Shown: positions 42,272 to 51,319, counted from the first letter of the stretch. The stretch: 64,000 nucleotides of DNA from Levilactobacillus angrenensis (GCF_003946085.1 NZ_RHOB01000004.1:62001-126000), one strand, 5' to 3'. Made by a program: numbers and translations. Notes: generated by a model from the letters alone, not told the origin.

Positions 42272-42385
42272 GTGTGGCGAAGGGCGGTTAGCTGGCGAGC
42301 ATTAACGTCGCTAAGTTATGAACCCTGGGCTAGGGGGTTCATGACTTAGCGGGGTTAAGCGCAACCCGCTGCCCGGTAGCCACAC
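42272..42385 (+). repeat. Nested stem-loop, possible distant member of the structured repeat family
   Basis: GTGTGGC (42272-42278) pairs with GCCACAC (42379-42385). Inside, CGCTAAGTTATGAACCC (42309-42325) pairs with GGGTTCATGACTTAGCG (42335-42351) with only one G-T pair. The inner stem shares the CTAAG-type sequence and ATGAA(C)CC motif with the fourth hairpin of the repeat family. It lies between mltG and pheT and codes for nothing evident. Confidence 0.6.
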
Positions 42386-42455
42386 GTTTCAGAGGCTGCC
42401 AACTTCCAACCACCCTAGTCACCGACAGCTTACGCCCCTAATAAATTCACCTAAC

Positions 42456-42499
42456 AAAAAGCACGCTCACTTCCCCACCGGAAACGTAAACGTGCTTTC
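42456..42499 (-). terminator. Terminator after pheT
   Basis: AAAGCACG and CGTGCTTT enclose an extra TTTACG.../...TGAG stem, followed by TTTTTG on the minus strand. It lies about 105 bp past the pheT stop and ends the pheST operon. Confidence 0.75.
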
Positions 42500-42602
42500 A
42501 ATTAGCTTAGCCATTCCAAAACTGAAACGTGCTCGCCGGCGTCACTACGTAGATTGGACTGACACCAGCAGTTGCTTTCCCCAGTTTCCGGTGCAAGCCG
42601 AC

Positions 42603-45011
42603 CTAGCGAATCTCAGCACCAAGGTCGTCTTGCAGGCGCTTTTCAACCTTTTCAAAGGCCTGGGTCACGGCGTCATCGACCAACGTGGCGTGCTTGTCTT
42701 GGTACGTCAGCGTGTAAGCCAAGGACTTCTTGCCCTTCGGTACCTTCACACCATCGTAGACGTCAAACAGCTTGACGGATTGTAGGAAGGCGCCACCGCG
42801 CTTTTCAATCAAGGCCACGATTTGTTCGTTGGTGATCTCATCATCGACCAGCATCGCCACGTCACGGGTGATGGCTGGGTAACGCGAAATCACGTCGTAT
42901 TGATTTTCTTGCTTAGGCATATCAATGATGGCCTGCAGGTTCAGTTCAAAGACGTAGGTTGCGCCAATCTTGAACTGCTTGGCAATCGTTGGGTGAACTT
43001 GGCCCATGAACCCAATGCGGTGGCCGTGAACCAAGATGTCTGCGGTCCGACCTGGGTGCATTTCTGGCAAGTCATGGTTGGCCACGTAGGTCACATCCCC
43101 ATTGACCGCCATATCCTTCAGGTAGGCTTCCACGATTCCCTTAACTTGGTAGAAGTCGACGGGTTGGGCGGGTAGATCCCAGGCCGTTGGCAACAACGTC
43201 CCCGTAATCGCCCCAGCGATGTATTCTTGTTCGCTTGGCCGGTCGACACCGTCTTCACGGTAGAAGACCCGTCCTTGTTCGTACAAGGCCACGTCCTTCA
43301 CCTTGCGGGCACTGTTGTAGGCAATGTCGTCCAGCAGGCCCGTGATGACGTTCATCCGCAAGACCGCGTGATCGCTACTCATTGGCCAAGCCAACTTAGT
43401 CGTTTCACTGGGTTGCATCAAGAACATCTTAGCCTTGTCTTCAGTCGTCAACGCGTAGGAAATGGCTTGGTTCAGGCCCAGGCCTTCCAGTGAGTGACGC
43501 GTTGCCCGCATTAATTTTTGGGCAGGCGTCAGTTCACCCATGGTCATCCGTCCCGTTGGCAAGGTGGCTGGTAAGTCATCGTAGCCGTAGATCCGGGCGA
43601 TTTCTTCCAGCAAATCAGCAGGAATGTGGATGTCGTTGCGCCGGACTGGGACCGTCACGGTCAATTTCTCACCCTCAGCAGCAACGTCACAGCCCAATGT
43701 AGTCAGGATGTGGGTCACTTGGTCTTGGGACAATTCCGTTCCCAAGACGGCGTTGATGTGACTCATGGTAATGTCGATGACAGCGGGTTCGGGTTCATTG
43801 TCCGTTGCGACGACCGTGCCGGCTTGAACCTCACCACTGGCCAGGTTCGTCATCATCTCTGCGGCGGCGTCTAAGGCTTCTTGGACCCCAGCTTGGTTCA
43901 CACCCCGTTCAAAGCGTTGGGAAGCGTCCGTGTGCAAATTATGGCGTTGTGCAGCCTTTCTGATGTGGTCATGTTCAAAGACAGCGGCTTCGATGGCAAC
44001 GGTAACTGTTCCGTCAGCGATCGCGGTGTCTAACCCGCCCATGACCCCGGCCAAAGCGATTGGCTTCTGGTCGTCAGCGATCACGATGTCGTGGTCGTCT
44101 AAGTCATGTTCGCCTTCGTCTAAGGTGGTTAATTTTTCACCAGCCTTCGCGGTCCGGACGTAAACGTCTTGGCCGCTGAACTTGTCATAGTCGAAAGCGT
44201 GCAGTGGTTGACCGTATTTCAACATGATGTAGTTGGTGATATCCACAACATTGTTGATTGGCCGGTAGCCGGCATTCCACAGCCGAATCTGTAGCCACAT
44301 GGGACTGGGCGCTAATTTGACTTGCTTGACCAAACGCATCCGGTATTGTGGAGCCAATTCGGCATCGGCATGGACCGTCAGCTGATCCGCAATGGCTGCC
44401 CCCGTTTCTTGAACGGCAGGTTGGTCAAATTTAACGGGCAAATCGTAAATAGCTGACAAGTCATGTAACGTCCCATACAGACTCAACATGTCCCCGCGGT
44501 TGGGCGTAACGTCCAAATCAATCAGACTGTCATTCATGCCCAGGTAATCGTAAACAGCGTCGCCAGGCGTGGCATCGGCTGGCATCACGTAAATCCCATC
44601 GGCGTATTTTTTAGGAACCACGTCTTCTGGAAAACCAATTTCTTGTAAGGCACAGATCATCCCGGCAGACGGCACACCGCGCATCTTAGACTTCTTGATC
44701 TTAACGTTGTCGGCGATGCGTGACCCTGGTAAGGCCACGATGACCTTTTGATCCTTGGCGATGTTCGGGGCCCCACACACGATTTGTAAGGGGTCGTCTT
44801 CACCGACGTCCACTTGGCAAATGTGCAAATGATCGGAGTCCGGGTGCGCTTCGACAGACAAGACGTGGCCGACCACAATTTTCTTGAGGCCGTCGCTAGG
44901 CTTGATGACGTCATCAACTTCGACGGAAGTCCGTTCGATTTTTTCCGCCAAATCAGCTGGTTTGACGTTTAAATCCAAATATTCTTTAATCCAATTGTAT
45001 GAAATCTTCAT
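42603..45011 (-). CDS. pheT: Phenylalanine-tRNA ligase beta subunit
   Basis: An 802-residue beta chain of the alpha2beta2 PheRS. In order: an EMAP-type tRNA-binding domain (about 40-150, 'VVGHVLSVEAHPDSDHLHICQVD'), the B3/B4 editing domain (about 210-390), B5, the class II core-like domain and the C-terminal ferredoxin-fold anticodon-binding domain ('YPAITRDVAMLVDDEITNEQIVALI'). Length is typical. It follows pheS by 9 bp behind the Phe T-box. Confidence 0.97.
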   Translation of the reverse strand: MKISYNWIKEYLDLNVKPADLAEKIERTSVEVDDVIKPSDGLKKIVVGHVLSVEAHPDSDHLHICQVDVGEDDPLQIVCGAPNIAKDQKVIVALPGSRIADNVKIKKSKMRGVPSAGMICALQEIGFPEDVVPKKYADGIYVMPADATPGDAVYDYLGMNDSLIDLDVTPNRGDMLSLYGTLHDLSAIYDLPVKFDQPAVQETGAAIADQLTVHADAELAPQYRMRLVKQVKLAPSPMWLQIRLWNAGYRPINNVVDITNYIMLKYGQPLHAFDYDKFSGQDVYVRTAKAGEKLTTLDEGEHDLDDHDIVIADDQKPIALAGVMGGLDTAIADGTVTVAIEAAVFEHDHIRKAAQRHNLHTDASQRFERGVNQAGVQEALDAAAEMMTNLASGEVQAGTVVATDNEPEPAVIDITMSHINAVLGTELSQDQVTHILTTLGCDVAAEGEKLTVTVPVRRNDIHIPADLLEEIARIYGYDDLPATLPTGRMTMGELTPAQKLMRATRHSLEGLGLNQAISYALTTEDKAKMFLMQPSETTKLAWPMSSDHAVLRMNVITGLLDDIAYNSARKVKDVALYEQGRVFYREDGVDRPSEQEYIAGAITGTLLPTAWDLPAQPVDFYQVKGIVEAYLKDMAVNGDVTYVANHDLPEMHPGRTADILVHGHRIGFMGQVHPTIAKQFKIGATYVFELNLQAIIDMPKQENQYDVISRYPAITRDVAMLVDDEITNEQIVALIEKRGGAFLQSVKLFDVYDGVKVPKGKKSLAYTLTYQDKHATLVDDAVTQAFEKVEKRLQDDLGAEIR

Positions 45012-45020
45012 GGTTGGCGG

Positions 45021-46067
45021 TTATCCTTTCTTCGTGAATTGCTTGAGGAAGCGAACATCATTTAAGTAGAAGTTCCGGATGTCATCGACGCCGTACTTCA
45101 ACATGGCGAACCGGTCAGGCCCGACCCCAAAGGCAAAGCCGCCGTAAACGTCGGGATCTACGCCCGCCATCTTCAAGACGTTCGGGTGCACCATCCCGGC
45201 ACCTAAGACTTCGATCCAGCCGGTGTTCTTGCAGACCTTGCAGCCCTTACCACCACAGTTAAAGCAGGTGATATCGGCTTCAACGGAAGGCTCCGTGAAT
45301 GGGAAGTAGCTGGGCCGCAACCGCACGTCGAACTTGTCGCCGAACAGTTCGTGAGCCAAGACTTGTAGCGTCCCCTTCAAGTCGGCCATGGTGATATGCT
45401 TGTCGATGACTAACCCTTCCACCTGATGGAATTGGTGGGAGTGCGTGGGGTCATCGGTATCACGCCGGTAAACCACACCGGGGGAGATCATCTTCAGTGG
45501 TCCCTTGGTGAAGTCATGGGTCTCTAACGTCCGCGCCTGCATCGGTGAGGTCTGCGTCCGCATCAAGATTTCCTTGGTGATGTAAAAGGTATCTTGCATG
45601 TCCCGGGCGGGGTGGTTCTTTGGCAGGTTCATCATTTCAAAGTTGTACTTGTCTTCTTCAACTTCGGGACCGCTCAAGACCTGGTAGCCCATCCCCAAGA
45701 ACAGGTCTTCAATCTGGTCGATGATCTGTTGGATCACGTGGGGTTCACCCTTGGCGACCGGCGTGCCGGGTAACGTCACGTCAATGGCTTCGTTGGCCAG
45801 CTTGGCGTTCAACACGGCATTTTCCAGTTCCTCGCGCCGCTTAGCCAAAGCCGCGGTCAAATCATCGCGAATCTCATTGGCAAACGCCCCGACCTTGGGC
45901 CGTTCTTCGGCGTCTAAGTCGCGCATCCCCCGTAAAACCTCGGTGATGGGACCCTTTTTCCCTAACAATGACACCCGAACTTGGTTGACGTCCTTGAGGT
46001 CAGCAGATTTTTTAATTTCCGCCAGACCGCGGTCGTGCAGTTCGGTTAATTTATCTTTTAAAGACAT
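45021..46067 (-). CDS. pheS: Phenylalanine-tRNA ligase alpha subunit
   Basis: A 348-residue catalytic subunit. An N-terminal coiled coil (1-90) leads into the class II aminoacyl-tRNA synthetase core. Motif 2 is in '[10 protein letters not shown]...[21 protein letters not shown]', and motif 3 in '[22 protein letters not shown]'. A '[17 protein letters not shown]' segment, common in Gram-positive PheS, is present. Expression is controlled by the upstream T-box. Confidence 0.97.
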   Translation of the reverse strand: MSLKDKLTELHDRGLAEIKKSADLKDVNQVRVSLLGKKGPITEVLRGMRDLDAEERPKVGAFANEIRDDLTAALAKRREELENAVLNAKLANEAIDVTLPGTPVAKGEPHVIQQIIDQIEDLFLGMGYQVLSGPEVEEDKYNFEMMNLPKNHPARDMQDTFYITKEILMRTQTSPMQARTLETHDFTKGPLKMISPGVVYRRDTDDPTHSHQFHQVEGLVIDKHITMADLKGTLQVLAHELFGDKFDVRLRPSYFPFTEPSVEADITCFNCGGKGCKVCKNTGWIEVLGAGMVHPNVLKMAGVDPDVYGGFAFGVGPDRFAMLKYGVDDIRNFYLNDVRFLKQFTKKG

Positions 46068-46099
46068 ACGTCATCCTCCATTTTCTATTTTGACAACAC

Positions 46100-46364
46100 T
46101 TGGGCAAACAAAAAAGCCCCGCCCCATAACTAGGGACGAAGCTTCGCGGTACCACCCTGATTCAGCTAAAAGTCGAGACTTCTAGCCACACTCAGAAATG
46201 ATAACGGTCATTCACCGGAAAATCATTCATCGCTTTCACGAATCCCGATTACAACTCAAGAACTGAATTCACCCAGTAATTTGAAGTTTGCTTCCAGTCT
46301 AGGCAAACTCTTCCTGACAAATTGCACCGGCTACTGCTTTTCTATCATCGTTTTTAACTATTAC
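46100..46364 (-). ncRNA. T-box leader (tRNA-Phe-sensing riboswitch) of pheST
   Basis: The minus-strand leader contains the T-box core AGGGTGGTACCGCG (RNA about 46158-46145), which pairs with the uncharged tRNA end. A TTC Phe codon in GGGTGAATTCAG (about 46275-46264) is positioned as specifier. The terminator stem GCTTCGTCCC/GGGGCGGGGC with TTTTTT (46112-46143) precedes pheS. Starvation for charged tRNA-Phe should favour antitermination. The distance from the predicted promoter is about 265 nt, normal for the class. Confidence 0.92.
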
Positions 46365-46370
46365 TTTCAT

Positions 46371-46399
46371 AGCCTAGCGGATTTCTCAGCGCCTGTCAA
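46371..46399 (-). promoter_or_regulatory. Promoter of the pheST T-box transcript
   Basis: Consensus TTGACA (46394-46399) and TAGGCT (46371-46376) with a 17-bp spacer. The -35 element abuts the stop codon of the upstream hxlR-type gene (46400). Confidence 0.78.
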
Positions 46400-46768
46400 C
46401 TACTTCTGGTTGACTTCGGTGGGACAATACCACTTATCCGACCACGCGTGGACGGCGGCCATGATGTCTTTGAATTCTTGGCCCTTTTCCGTCAATTCGT
46501 ATTCGATCAACGCATTGTCGGGGAACGTCCGACGTACGATCACGCCGTTTAATTCCAGTTCCTTCAACCGTTCGACCAATACCCGGTCACTGCACCGGGG
46601 AATGTTGTGGGCTAAGTCGCGGAACCGTTGTGGACCCTCTTGTAAGAGTACATCGATGATTAAGCCGTTCCACTTCTTACCCAGAAACGAAAAGGTCTGT
46701 TCGAATCGGGGGCAAAGTTCAAAATCCACCGTTGATTCGTCTTGGGCCTTTGGTGACATCATTTGCAT
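46400..46768 (-). CDS. HxlR family winged-helix transcriptional regulator
   Basis: A 122-residue regulator. The HxlR domain shows 'FELCPRFEQTFSFLGKKWNGLIIDVLLQEGPQRFRDLAHNIPRCSDRVLVERLKELELNGVI', including the conserved N-terminal Cys used by some members as a thiol sensor. ATG 46768 has GGGAGGC upstream; a frame to 46789 is less likely. The target is unknown. It is followed directly by the pheST promoter and preceded by the HD-domain gene. Confidence 0.9.
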   Translation of the reverse strand: MQMMSPKAQDESTVDFELCPRFEQTFSFLGKKWNGLIIDVLLQEGPQRFRDLAHNIPRCSDRVLVERLKELELNGVIVRRTFPDNALIEYELTEKGQEFKDIMAAVHAWSDKWYCPTEVNQK

Positions 46769-46801
46769 GTTATCTTGCCTCCCATCCATGTTTCACTGAA
46801 A

Positions 46802-47299
46802 CTAGGCGTTAGGCGTTACTTTGTTCATGAGGGCTTCGACTCGCTTACGGGCAGGCCCACAAAACTCGTGGACTGCTTCATAATCATCGACCAGAGAAAC
46901 AATAGCACTTTCCCGGTATTTCGGCATAGCGAGCGTTGCGCCCCACATGTGCTTCAAGATAATATCCTTTTCCATCGGGCTTAAGTCGGTCAGCTTCTCA
47001 GCATTGCGCAAAGCGACCCGTGGATGGATAAACGCGTGCGAACCCAAATTGAACTTCGTCGTCCGCCAATCATAATAAAACAAATCATGTAACAACCCAC
47101 CCCGCGCAGTGGCCCGGGTATTCAAACCAAGTTTCTTCGCAATCAAATAACTGTTGTAAGACACTGAAATGCAGTGCGTCAATCGGTCGGAATGATGGTG
47201 CTGGGTGTAATTCGCCAGGCGTTGGACCGGCTCCTTGGCCAACAAATCAGAAACTAAAGCAAGGTACTCGGGGTCATCACGCCAAGTCAGTTTGGTCAT
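46802..47299 (-). CDS. HD-domain phosphohydrolase-like protein
   Basis: A 165-residue soluble protein with an HD-type metal site: His in 'HSDRLTHCISVSYNSYLIAKKLGLN' and the HD pair in 'ARGGLLHDLFYYDW', plus Asp in 'VSLVDDYEA'. Members hydrolyse nucleotides or related phosphoesters, but the substrate is not predictable. ATG 47299 is chosen because AAGGAAG precedes it; the open frame extends to 47317. It stands 33 bp upstream of the hxlR-type gene. Confidence 0.85.
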   Translation of the reverse strand: MTKLTWRDDPEYLALVSDLLAKEPVQRLANYTQHHHSDRLTHCISVSYNSYLIAKKLGLNTRATARGGLLHDLFYYDWRTTKFNLGSHAFIHPRVALRNAEKLTDLSPMEKDIILKHMWGATLAMPKYRESAIVSLVDDYEAVHEFCGPARKRVEALMNKVTPNA

Positions 47300-47465
47300 A
47301 GAATGCTTCCTTTTCATTTATAGAATTATGATGTTCAGTCATCTTATCCCTATATGATACTTGGTTTTGGCCAAATTGCAACCATCTTGCTTGATTTTTC
47401 AGTGGGTTTACCATTTCTTTAGCTTTTCTCGCCGTTCCCGGGGTGCGTCGTTGACCGCTACGTAG

Positions 47466-47665
47466 GTTATGCTGGCCGCCTATCTAGCAAACTCTCGGCC
47501 ACCTAAGTTCACGCCAGTAACCAGTGACTTAGCCCTAGTTAGCAATCCATTGGGCGCTTAATTTCTAAATTAACTGAAGGTTGAAAGTAGCACTAACGCG
47601 GCAATTCCCGGAACGACAGTGTTCTGTCCACTGAAATTAGTGAAACCAGGAGCCTGCGTCAGCCA
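47466..47665 (-). repeat. Structured intergenic repeat, composite remnant H
   Basis: 47466-47540 looks like a deleted core: CTGGCCGCC runs straight into TAGCAAACTCTCGGCCACC. 47572-47665 is an end module in reverse orientation: AACTGAAGGTTGAAAG, GACAGTGTTCTGTC, CCACTGAAATTAGTGAA, CCAGGAGCCTGCGTCAGCC. That is the reverse complement of the right ends of the copies at 35.8 and 55.8 kb. It ends 27 bp from the stop of the methyltransferase gene. Confidence 0.75.
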
Positions 47666-47692
47666 AGCCTCAAACTATTCTAGGGAGGGCTG

Positions 47693-48463
47693 CTAGCCCA
47701 CCAGCCGAAACATCACGACGCCGGCCGCCACTGCGACGTTCAGCGATTCAGCTTGCCCCTTGATGGGGATATAGAGGTTGCGGGTGGTCATCTGCTGCAG
47801 GTCGGGGGCCATACCGTTACCCTCGTTACCCATGACGATGGCCCCGGCCGTCAATGGCGGCACATCGCGGTAGCTCTTAGCGTTGCGGTCGAGATTCGTG
47901 CCATAGACTGGCAAGTGCCGCGCCGTGAACGCACTGATCCAGTCGTGGAGGTCGGCTTCGACCAGCTGAATGTGAAATTGACTCCCCTGCATCGACCGTA
48001 AGACCTTTGGCAAGAAACGACTCGCGGTCCCTTTACCAAAGACCACCCCCGTTAACCCAGCGGCATCGGCTGTCCGCACCATGGTCCCGATATTGCCGGG
48101 GTCTTGAACGTAATCCAAGAACAGCCAGACCCCTTCAGCCGTTTGCGGGTCGCCCGCGGTATCCTTAGGCAACGGAACCGTGGCGAAAATGCCTTGTGGC
48201 GTGCCGGTATCCCCAATAGTTTGCGCGATACTGTCGGTCAGTTCGTAGGTGGTGACCCCCGCTGGCAGCTCGGCGGCGTGCTCGGCCAATTGGTCGGCAG
48301 TCCCCATGATAGCCGTTAAGTCATGGTGGGCCTTAATGGCTTCTTGGACTAAATGCCACCCTTCTAATAGGTAAGTTTGCGTTGCCTTGCGTCCCTTCTT
48401 AGTGGTCAGTGCCCGCCACTGTTTGACTTTTTTATTTTGTCCCGACGTAATTTTTTCTGTCAC
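47693..48463 (-). CDS. TrmH/SpoU family RNA 2'-O-methyltransferase
   Basis: A 256-residue protein with an N-terminal L30e-like substrate-binding domain ('VKQWRALTTKKGRKATQTYLLEGWHLVQEA') and a C-terminal SPOUT knot. The three SpoU motifs are visible: 'DYVQDPGNIGTMVRTADAAG', 'IVMGNEGNGM' and 'IPIKGQAESLNVAVAAGVVMF'. It probably methylates rRNA ribose (YsgA/RlmB-like); the exact site is not predictable. It is divergent from acyP. Confidence 0.93.
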   Translation of the reverse strand: MTEKITSGQNKKVKQWRALTTKKGRKATQTYLLEGWHLVQEAIKAHHDLTAIMGTADQLAEHAAELPAGVTTYELTDSIAQTIGDTGTPQGIFATVPLPKDTAGDPQTAEGVWLFLDYVQDPGNIGTMVRTADAAGLTGVVFGKGTASRFLPKVLRSMQGSQFHIQLVEADLHDWISAFTARHLPVYGTNLDRNAKSYRDVPPLTAGAIVMGNEGNGMAPDLQQMTTRNLYIPIKGQAESLNVAVAAGVVMFRLVG

Positions 48464-48574
48464 GGTAAATTTACTCCCATCTGAATTCTTTTCCTAATTC
48501 TACCATATCCCTAGGCAGCACCGGCGACTCGCGGTATGATTAAGGTGAATTTTTTCGTGAAAGGAGGCCTGGGG

Positions 48575-48847
48575 ATGCAGACACAAAAAATTTTGGTCAG
48601 CGGTCAAGTTCAGGGGGTGGGCTTTCGCTGGTCAACCAGTAAGCTTGCCCACCAATTAGGGGTGACGGGAACGGTCCAAAATCTCCCCACTGGCCAAGTC
48701 GCCATCGTGGCCAGCGCTGCGGCTACCGTGCTCAGCGACTTCACTCACCAACTTCGGGGCGGTTTGGCCCCCTGGATTCAAGTCACGGACCTAACAATCA
48801 CCGACGTACCCACCCAACAATTCAGTGACTTTCGGATTATTATTTGA
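48575..48847 (+). CDS. acyP: Acylphosphatase
   Basis: A 90-residue enzyme hydrolysing acyl phosphates. The phosphate loop '[10 protein letters not shown]' contains Arg18, and Asn36 in 'VQNLPTGQV' completes the active site. ATG 48575 is preferred, behind GAAAGGAGG; the open frame begins at 48536. It is divergent from the SpoU gene and followed by yidC, the usual lactobacillar trio. Confidence 0.94.
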   Translation: MQTQKILVSGQVQGVGFRWSTSKLAHQLGVTGTVQNLPTGQVAIVASAAATVLSDFTHQLRGGLAPWIQVTDLTITDVPTQQFSDFRIII

Positions 48848-48872
48848 AAAAGCCCGCCAAATCAAGTAAGAT
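48844..48872 (+). promoter_or_regulatory. Candidate promoter of yidC
   Basis: TTGAAA (48844-48849) and TAAGAT (48867-48872) with 17 bp between. The -35 hexamer overlaps the acyP stop codon. A leader of about 70 nt with a small GGCG.../...CGCTG stem precedes yidC. Confidence 0.65.
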
Positions 48873-48950
48873 GTTTGATGTTAACGGCGATTTTGCCGCT
48901 GGGGGCGTCCGCGCTCTACACGTTTAATTAAAAGGGGTTCAAAATAGAAT

Positions 48951-49865
48951 ATGAAAATCTCCAAGAAATTTTCGGTTACCGCGGCCCTCGCGGCACTGGC
49001 ACTGGTCCTCAGTGGCTGTGTCCAGACCAAAAACGGTAAACCCTATGGCTTCGTGTACGACTACCTAGCTGTACCCGGGCAACACGTCATGGACTGGCTG
49101 GCCCACATCTTTGGCGGCAGCTATGGTTGGGCCATCATCGTTTTGACGGTGATCGTCCGGATGGTCTTACTGCCAGTCATGGTCAAGCAAATGCGTAACG
49201 CCACGATTCAACAGGAAAAGATCTCCATGATCCGCCCACAGATGACCGCGTTGCAAAAACAACAAAAGGCCGCAACGACCCAAGAAGAACAACAAGCTGC
49301 GAGTCAAGCCATGATGGCGCTGTACCGCAACAACGGCATCAGCATGACCGGTGGGATTGGGTGTCTGCCATTATTGATTCAAATGCCTATCTTCGCCGCC
49401 CTGTATGCCGCGATTCGTTATTCACCTGAGCTCTCCAAAGCGGTCTTCATGAACATTCCGTTGGGGAAAGCCAGCTGGATTCTGGCACTGCTCTCCTTCC
49501 TGTCCTACCTGTTACAAGGATACTTATCCCTGCTAGGCATGCCGGAAGAACAAAAGAAACAAATGCGCTTCACCCTGCTGCTCTCACCCGTGATGATTCT
49601 GTTCTTCACGATGAGTTCTCCAGCCGGATTAGGGTTGTACTTCTTTGTCGGTGGACTGTTCGCCTGCCTGCAAACGTTGATCATCAACTTCTACCGGCCA
49701 CGGATTCGCCGTGAGATCCAAGAAAAAATGAAAGATCAACCGGCACCCGCTGCCCCTGTCGTTCCGAAGAAAGTCGTAACGCCTGCTGCCAAGCAAGCTA
49801 CGGCCAAGAAGGTCAGTCAGAAGAATCGGAATCGAAACGCTGGTAAGCAACAACATCACAAATAA
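48951..49865 (+). CDS. yidC: Membrane protein insertase YidC/OxaA
   Basis: A 304-residue insertase. A lipoprotein signal peptide with lipobox LSGC (Cys about 23) is followed by the YidC core of five transmembrane helices: 'GWAIIVLTVIVRMVLLPVMVKQM' with the conserved Arg, the helical hairpin about 90-120, 'GCLPLLIQMPIFAALY' and so on. The Lys/Asn-rich tail (KKVSQKNRNRNAGKQQHHK) is typical of the ribosome-binding YidC2 type. A monocistronic gene with a terminator 100 bp downstream. Confidence 0.96.
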   Translation: MKISKKFSVTAALAALALVLSGCVQTKNGKPYGFVYDYLAVPGQHVMDWLAHIFGGSYGWAIIVLTVIVRMVLLPVMVKQMRNATIQQEKISMIRPQMTALQKQQKAATTQEEQQAASQAMMALYRNNGISMTGGIGCLPLLIQMPIFAALYAAIRYSPELSKAVFMNIPLGKASWILALLSFLSYLLQGYLSLLGMPEEQKKQMRFTLLLSPVMILFFTMSSPAGLGLYFFVGGLFACLQTLIINFYRPRIRREIQEKMKDQPAPAAPVVPKKVVTPAAKQATAKKVSQKNRNRNAGKQQHHK

Positions 49866-49962
49866 TTACGCACTGACAAATAAACTTCGATGATTGGACA
49901 TTCGTGTCGCCCACAATCGTCTGTATCTCATTAGGATTCCTAGATTGAAGTGACAATAGTAA

Positions 49963-50006
49963 AGAGATGGTCCGCCTCAAGACTGAGGATTGGACCATCT
50001 CTTTTT
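49963..50006 (+). terminator. Terminator after yidC
   Basis: GAGATGGTCC and GGACCATCTC form a 10-bp perfect stem with an inner CCTCA/TGAGG stem, followed by TTTTT. Confidence 0.92.
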
Positions 50007-50102
50007 AATCTAGAAAGTTTTAACTTTTCCCAAATGCCTGCGTACTAGTATATATACCCCGCATCCCTGCCAAGAAGTGGCCGTTAGAGATGATCTGCTT
50101 GA

Positions 50103-50290
50103 TTACTTAACAAAAAGGCCCCCATCTTCTAAAACATAGTGGCTACTATACAGCGGCAGTATTTCACTCGAAATATTATGGTCCACTTCGATAACGGTCA
50201 AATCTGGAACTTGTAATATTGTTCTATGAATATCCGCTGCTGTTTTTGGATCAAGCGAGGCAGTTCCTTCATCCGTTTTCATTTCACCTG
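50103..50290 (-). pseudogene. Remnant of an ABC transporter ATPase (C-terminal fragment)
   Basis: Translation of the minus strand gives 'DEGTASLDPKTAADIHRTIL' and 'TVIEVDHNISSEILPLYSSH', then '...LEDGGLFVK' and a stop at 50103. These are the Walker B/D-loop and H-switch regions of an exporter-type ABC ATPase. Just upstream a 'MDKPDIVQVK' stretch lies in another frame, and the Walker A part is missing. It is therefore a truncated, frameshifted relic. It is more AT-rich than its neighbours, suggesting foreign origin. Confidence 0.75.
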
Positions 50291-50391
50291 CACGATATCT
50301 GGTTTATCCATAGTAAAAACCTCACCAATTTATTTGATGAGGTAATCATATCGTGTTGTGACCATCAATCATAGACGATTAGTTATTAGGC

Positions 50392-50560
50392 GCTTACCTA
50401 AAGGATGTCGCCAATAAAAACTATAAGGCCACGAAATGGGCCTACTACTATGGTTCCAAGCTGCATGTCGTCATGGGTAATGATGGCTACTTCATCGATT
50501 AGGAGCTAACGCCAGCCGCAATAGATGACTATAAAAGTCACAATCGCTAGTTTAATACGG
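50392..50560 (+). pseudogene. Transposase remnant
   Basis: The plus strand encodes 'KATKWAYYYGSKLHVVMGND' and then 'GYFID', interrupted by a TAG stop and continuing 'ELTPAAIDD'. This is the conserved 'YYG-KLH...LTPA--DD' block of DDE transposases, closest by eye to IS982- or IS5-like enzymes. Only about 55 codons are recognisable, with an internal stop and no terminal inverted repeats. It marks an old insertion next to the ABC remnant. Confidence 0.65.
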
Positions 50561-50701
50561 CCCGCGATTCGGTACTTACTTTTTTCGAAACCATTGCATT
50601 CCTCACTGTCTGCTAGTTGGCATTAGCAAGAAACATTCTCACGCGATTGAGACAGCCACGCAAACCTGGTAAGCGACTCCCCTGACATGGTCCACTTGGC
50701 G

Positions 50702-51106
50702 CTAATCCACCATCAAGTTCTGCCGCACGCCACTGGGGACTGCGGCCCGTTCGGCCCTTTCCCAGGTCTCGACATTTTGCCCTTTAGTGGTGATCTTCAG
50801 AAATTTATTAGGCTTCAACCGCCACTGCGCATCGAAGGTCAACGTGCGGGCCTCCCCCTTGGCATTGTACGTTAGCAGCTGGTACACGTACTCGTCCTCA
50901 CCGCCACCCCCGATGTAGTGACGCACCGGCTTAGCGTTGGTCGAGGCGTAAACGGTTTCCGTCTTGACTAGTGGGTTGACGTTGTCAGCGGCCATCGCCC
51001 ACTCACTGTGCTTATTCTTGGTCACACCGGGCAAAATGACAGATCCGACGACACCCAAAACGGCTAAACCAGCCACGACCGCGATTAACTTACTTAAAAT
51101 TTTCAT
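50702..51106 (-). CDS. YxeA family (DUF1093) secreted or membrane-anchored protein
   Basis: A 134-residue protein with an N-terminal hydrophobic segment (about 6-26) serving as signal or anchor. The YxeA domain carries 'VRHYIGGGGEDEYVYQLLTYNAKGEARTLTFDAQWRLKPNKFLKI' and ends in 'VETWERAERAAVPSGVRQNL'. The family has an OB-like fold and no assigned function. It is probably extracytoplasmic. It stands alone between decayed DNA and the two-component system, with no clear partner. Confidence 0.88.
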   Translation of the reverse strand: MKILSKLIAVVAGLAVLGVVGSVILPGVTKNKHSEWAMAADNVNPLVKTETVYASTNAKPVRHYIGGGGEDEYVYQLLTYNAKGEARTLTFDAQWRLKPNKFLKITTKGQNVETWERAERAAVPSGVRQNLMVD

Positions 51107-51275
51107 CTTAAAAGATCCCCCTATGTTGGTTAGTTACTCATGTAATTAACTAGTTACCATAGAATACTGAACTTTCGCGGCGTTGTCAATCCACATTTCT
51201 TAAGGTTTGTTAAAACACAAAAAAACTGAGTGGGTTACTGTGACAACCGTAAGCTGGACGATTATTTCAGGGCCT

Positions 51276-51311
51276 AAAAAAGGACTGCTTCGCCACTAGG
51301 CCGCAGTCCTT
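51276..51311 (-). terminator. Terminator after the histidine kinase gene
   Basis: AAGGACTGC and GCAGTCCTT form a 9-bp stem with a GGCCTAGTGGCG-type inner part, followed by TTTTTT on the minus strand, 8 bp past the stop. Confidence 0.88.
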
Positions 51312-51319
51312 CAAAATTT

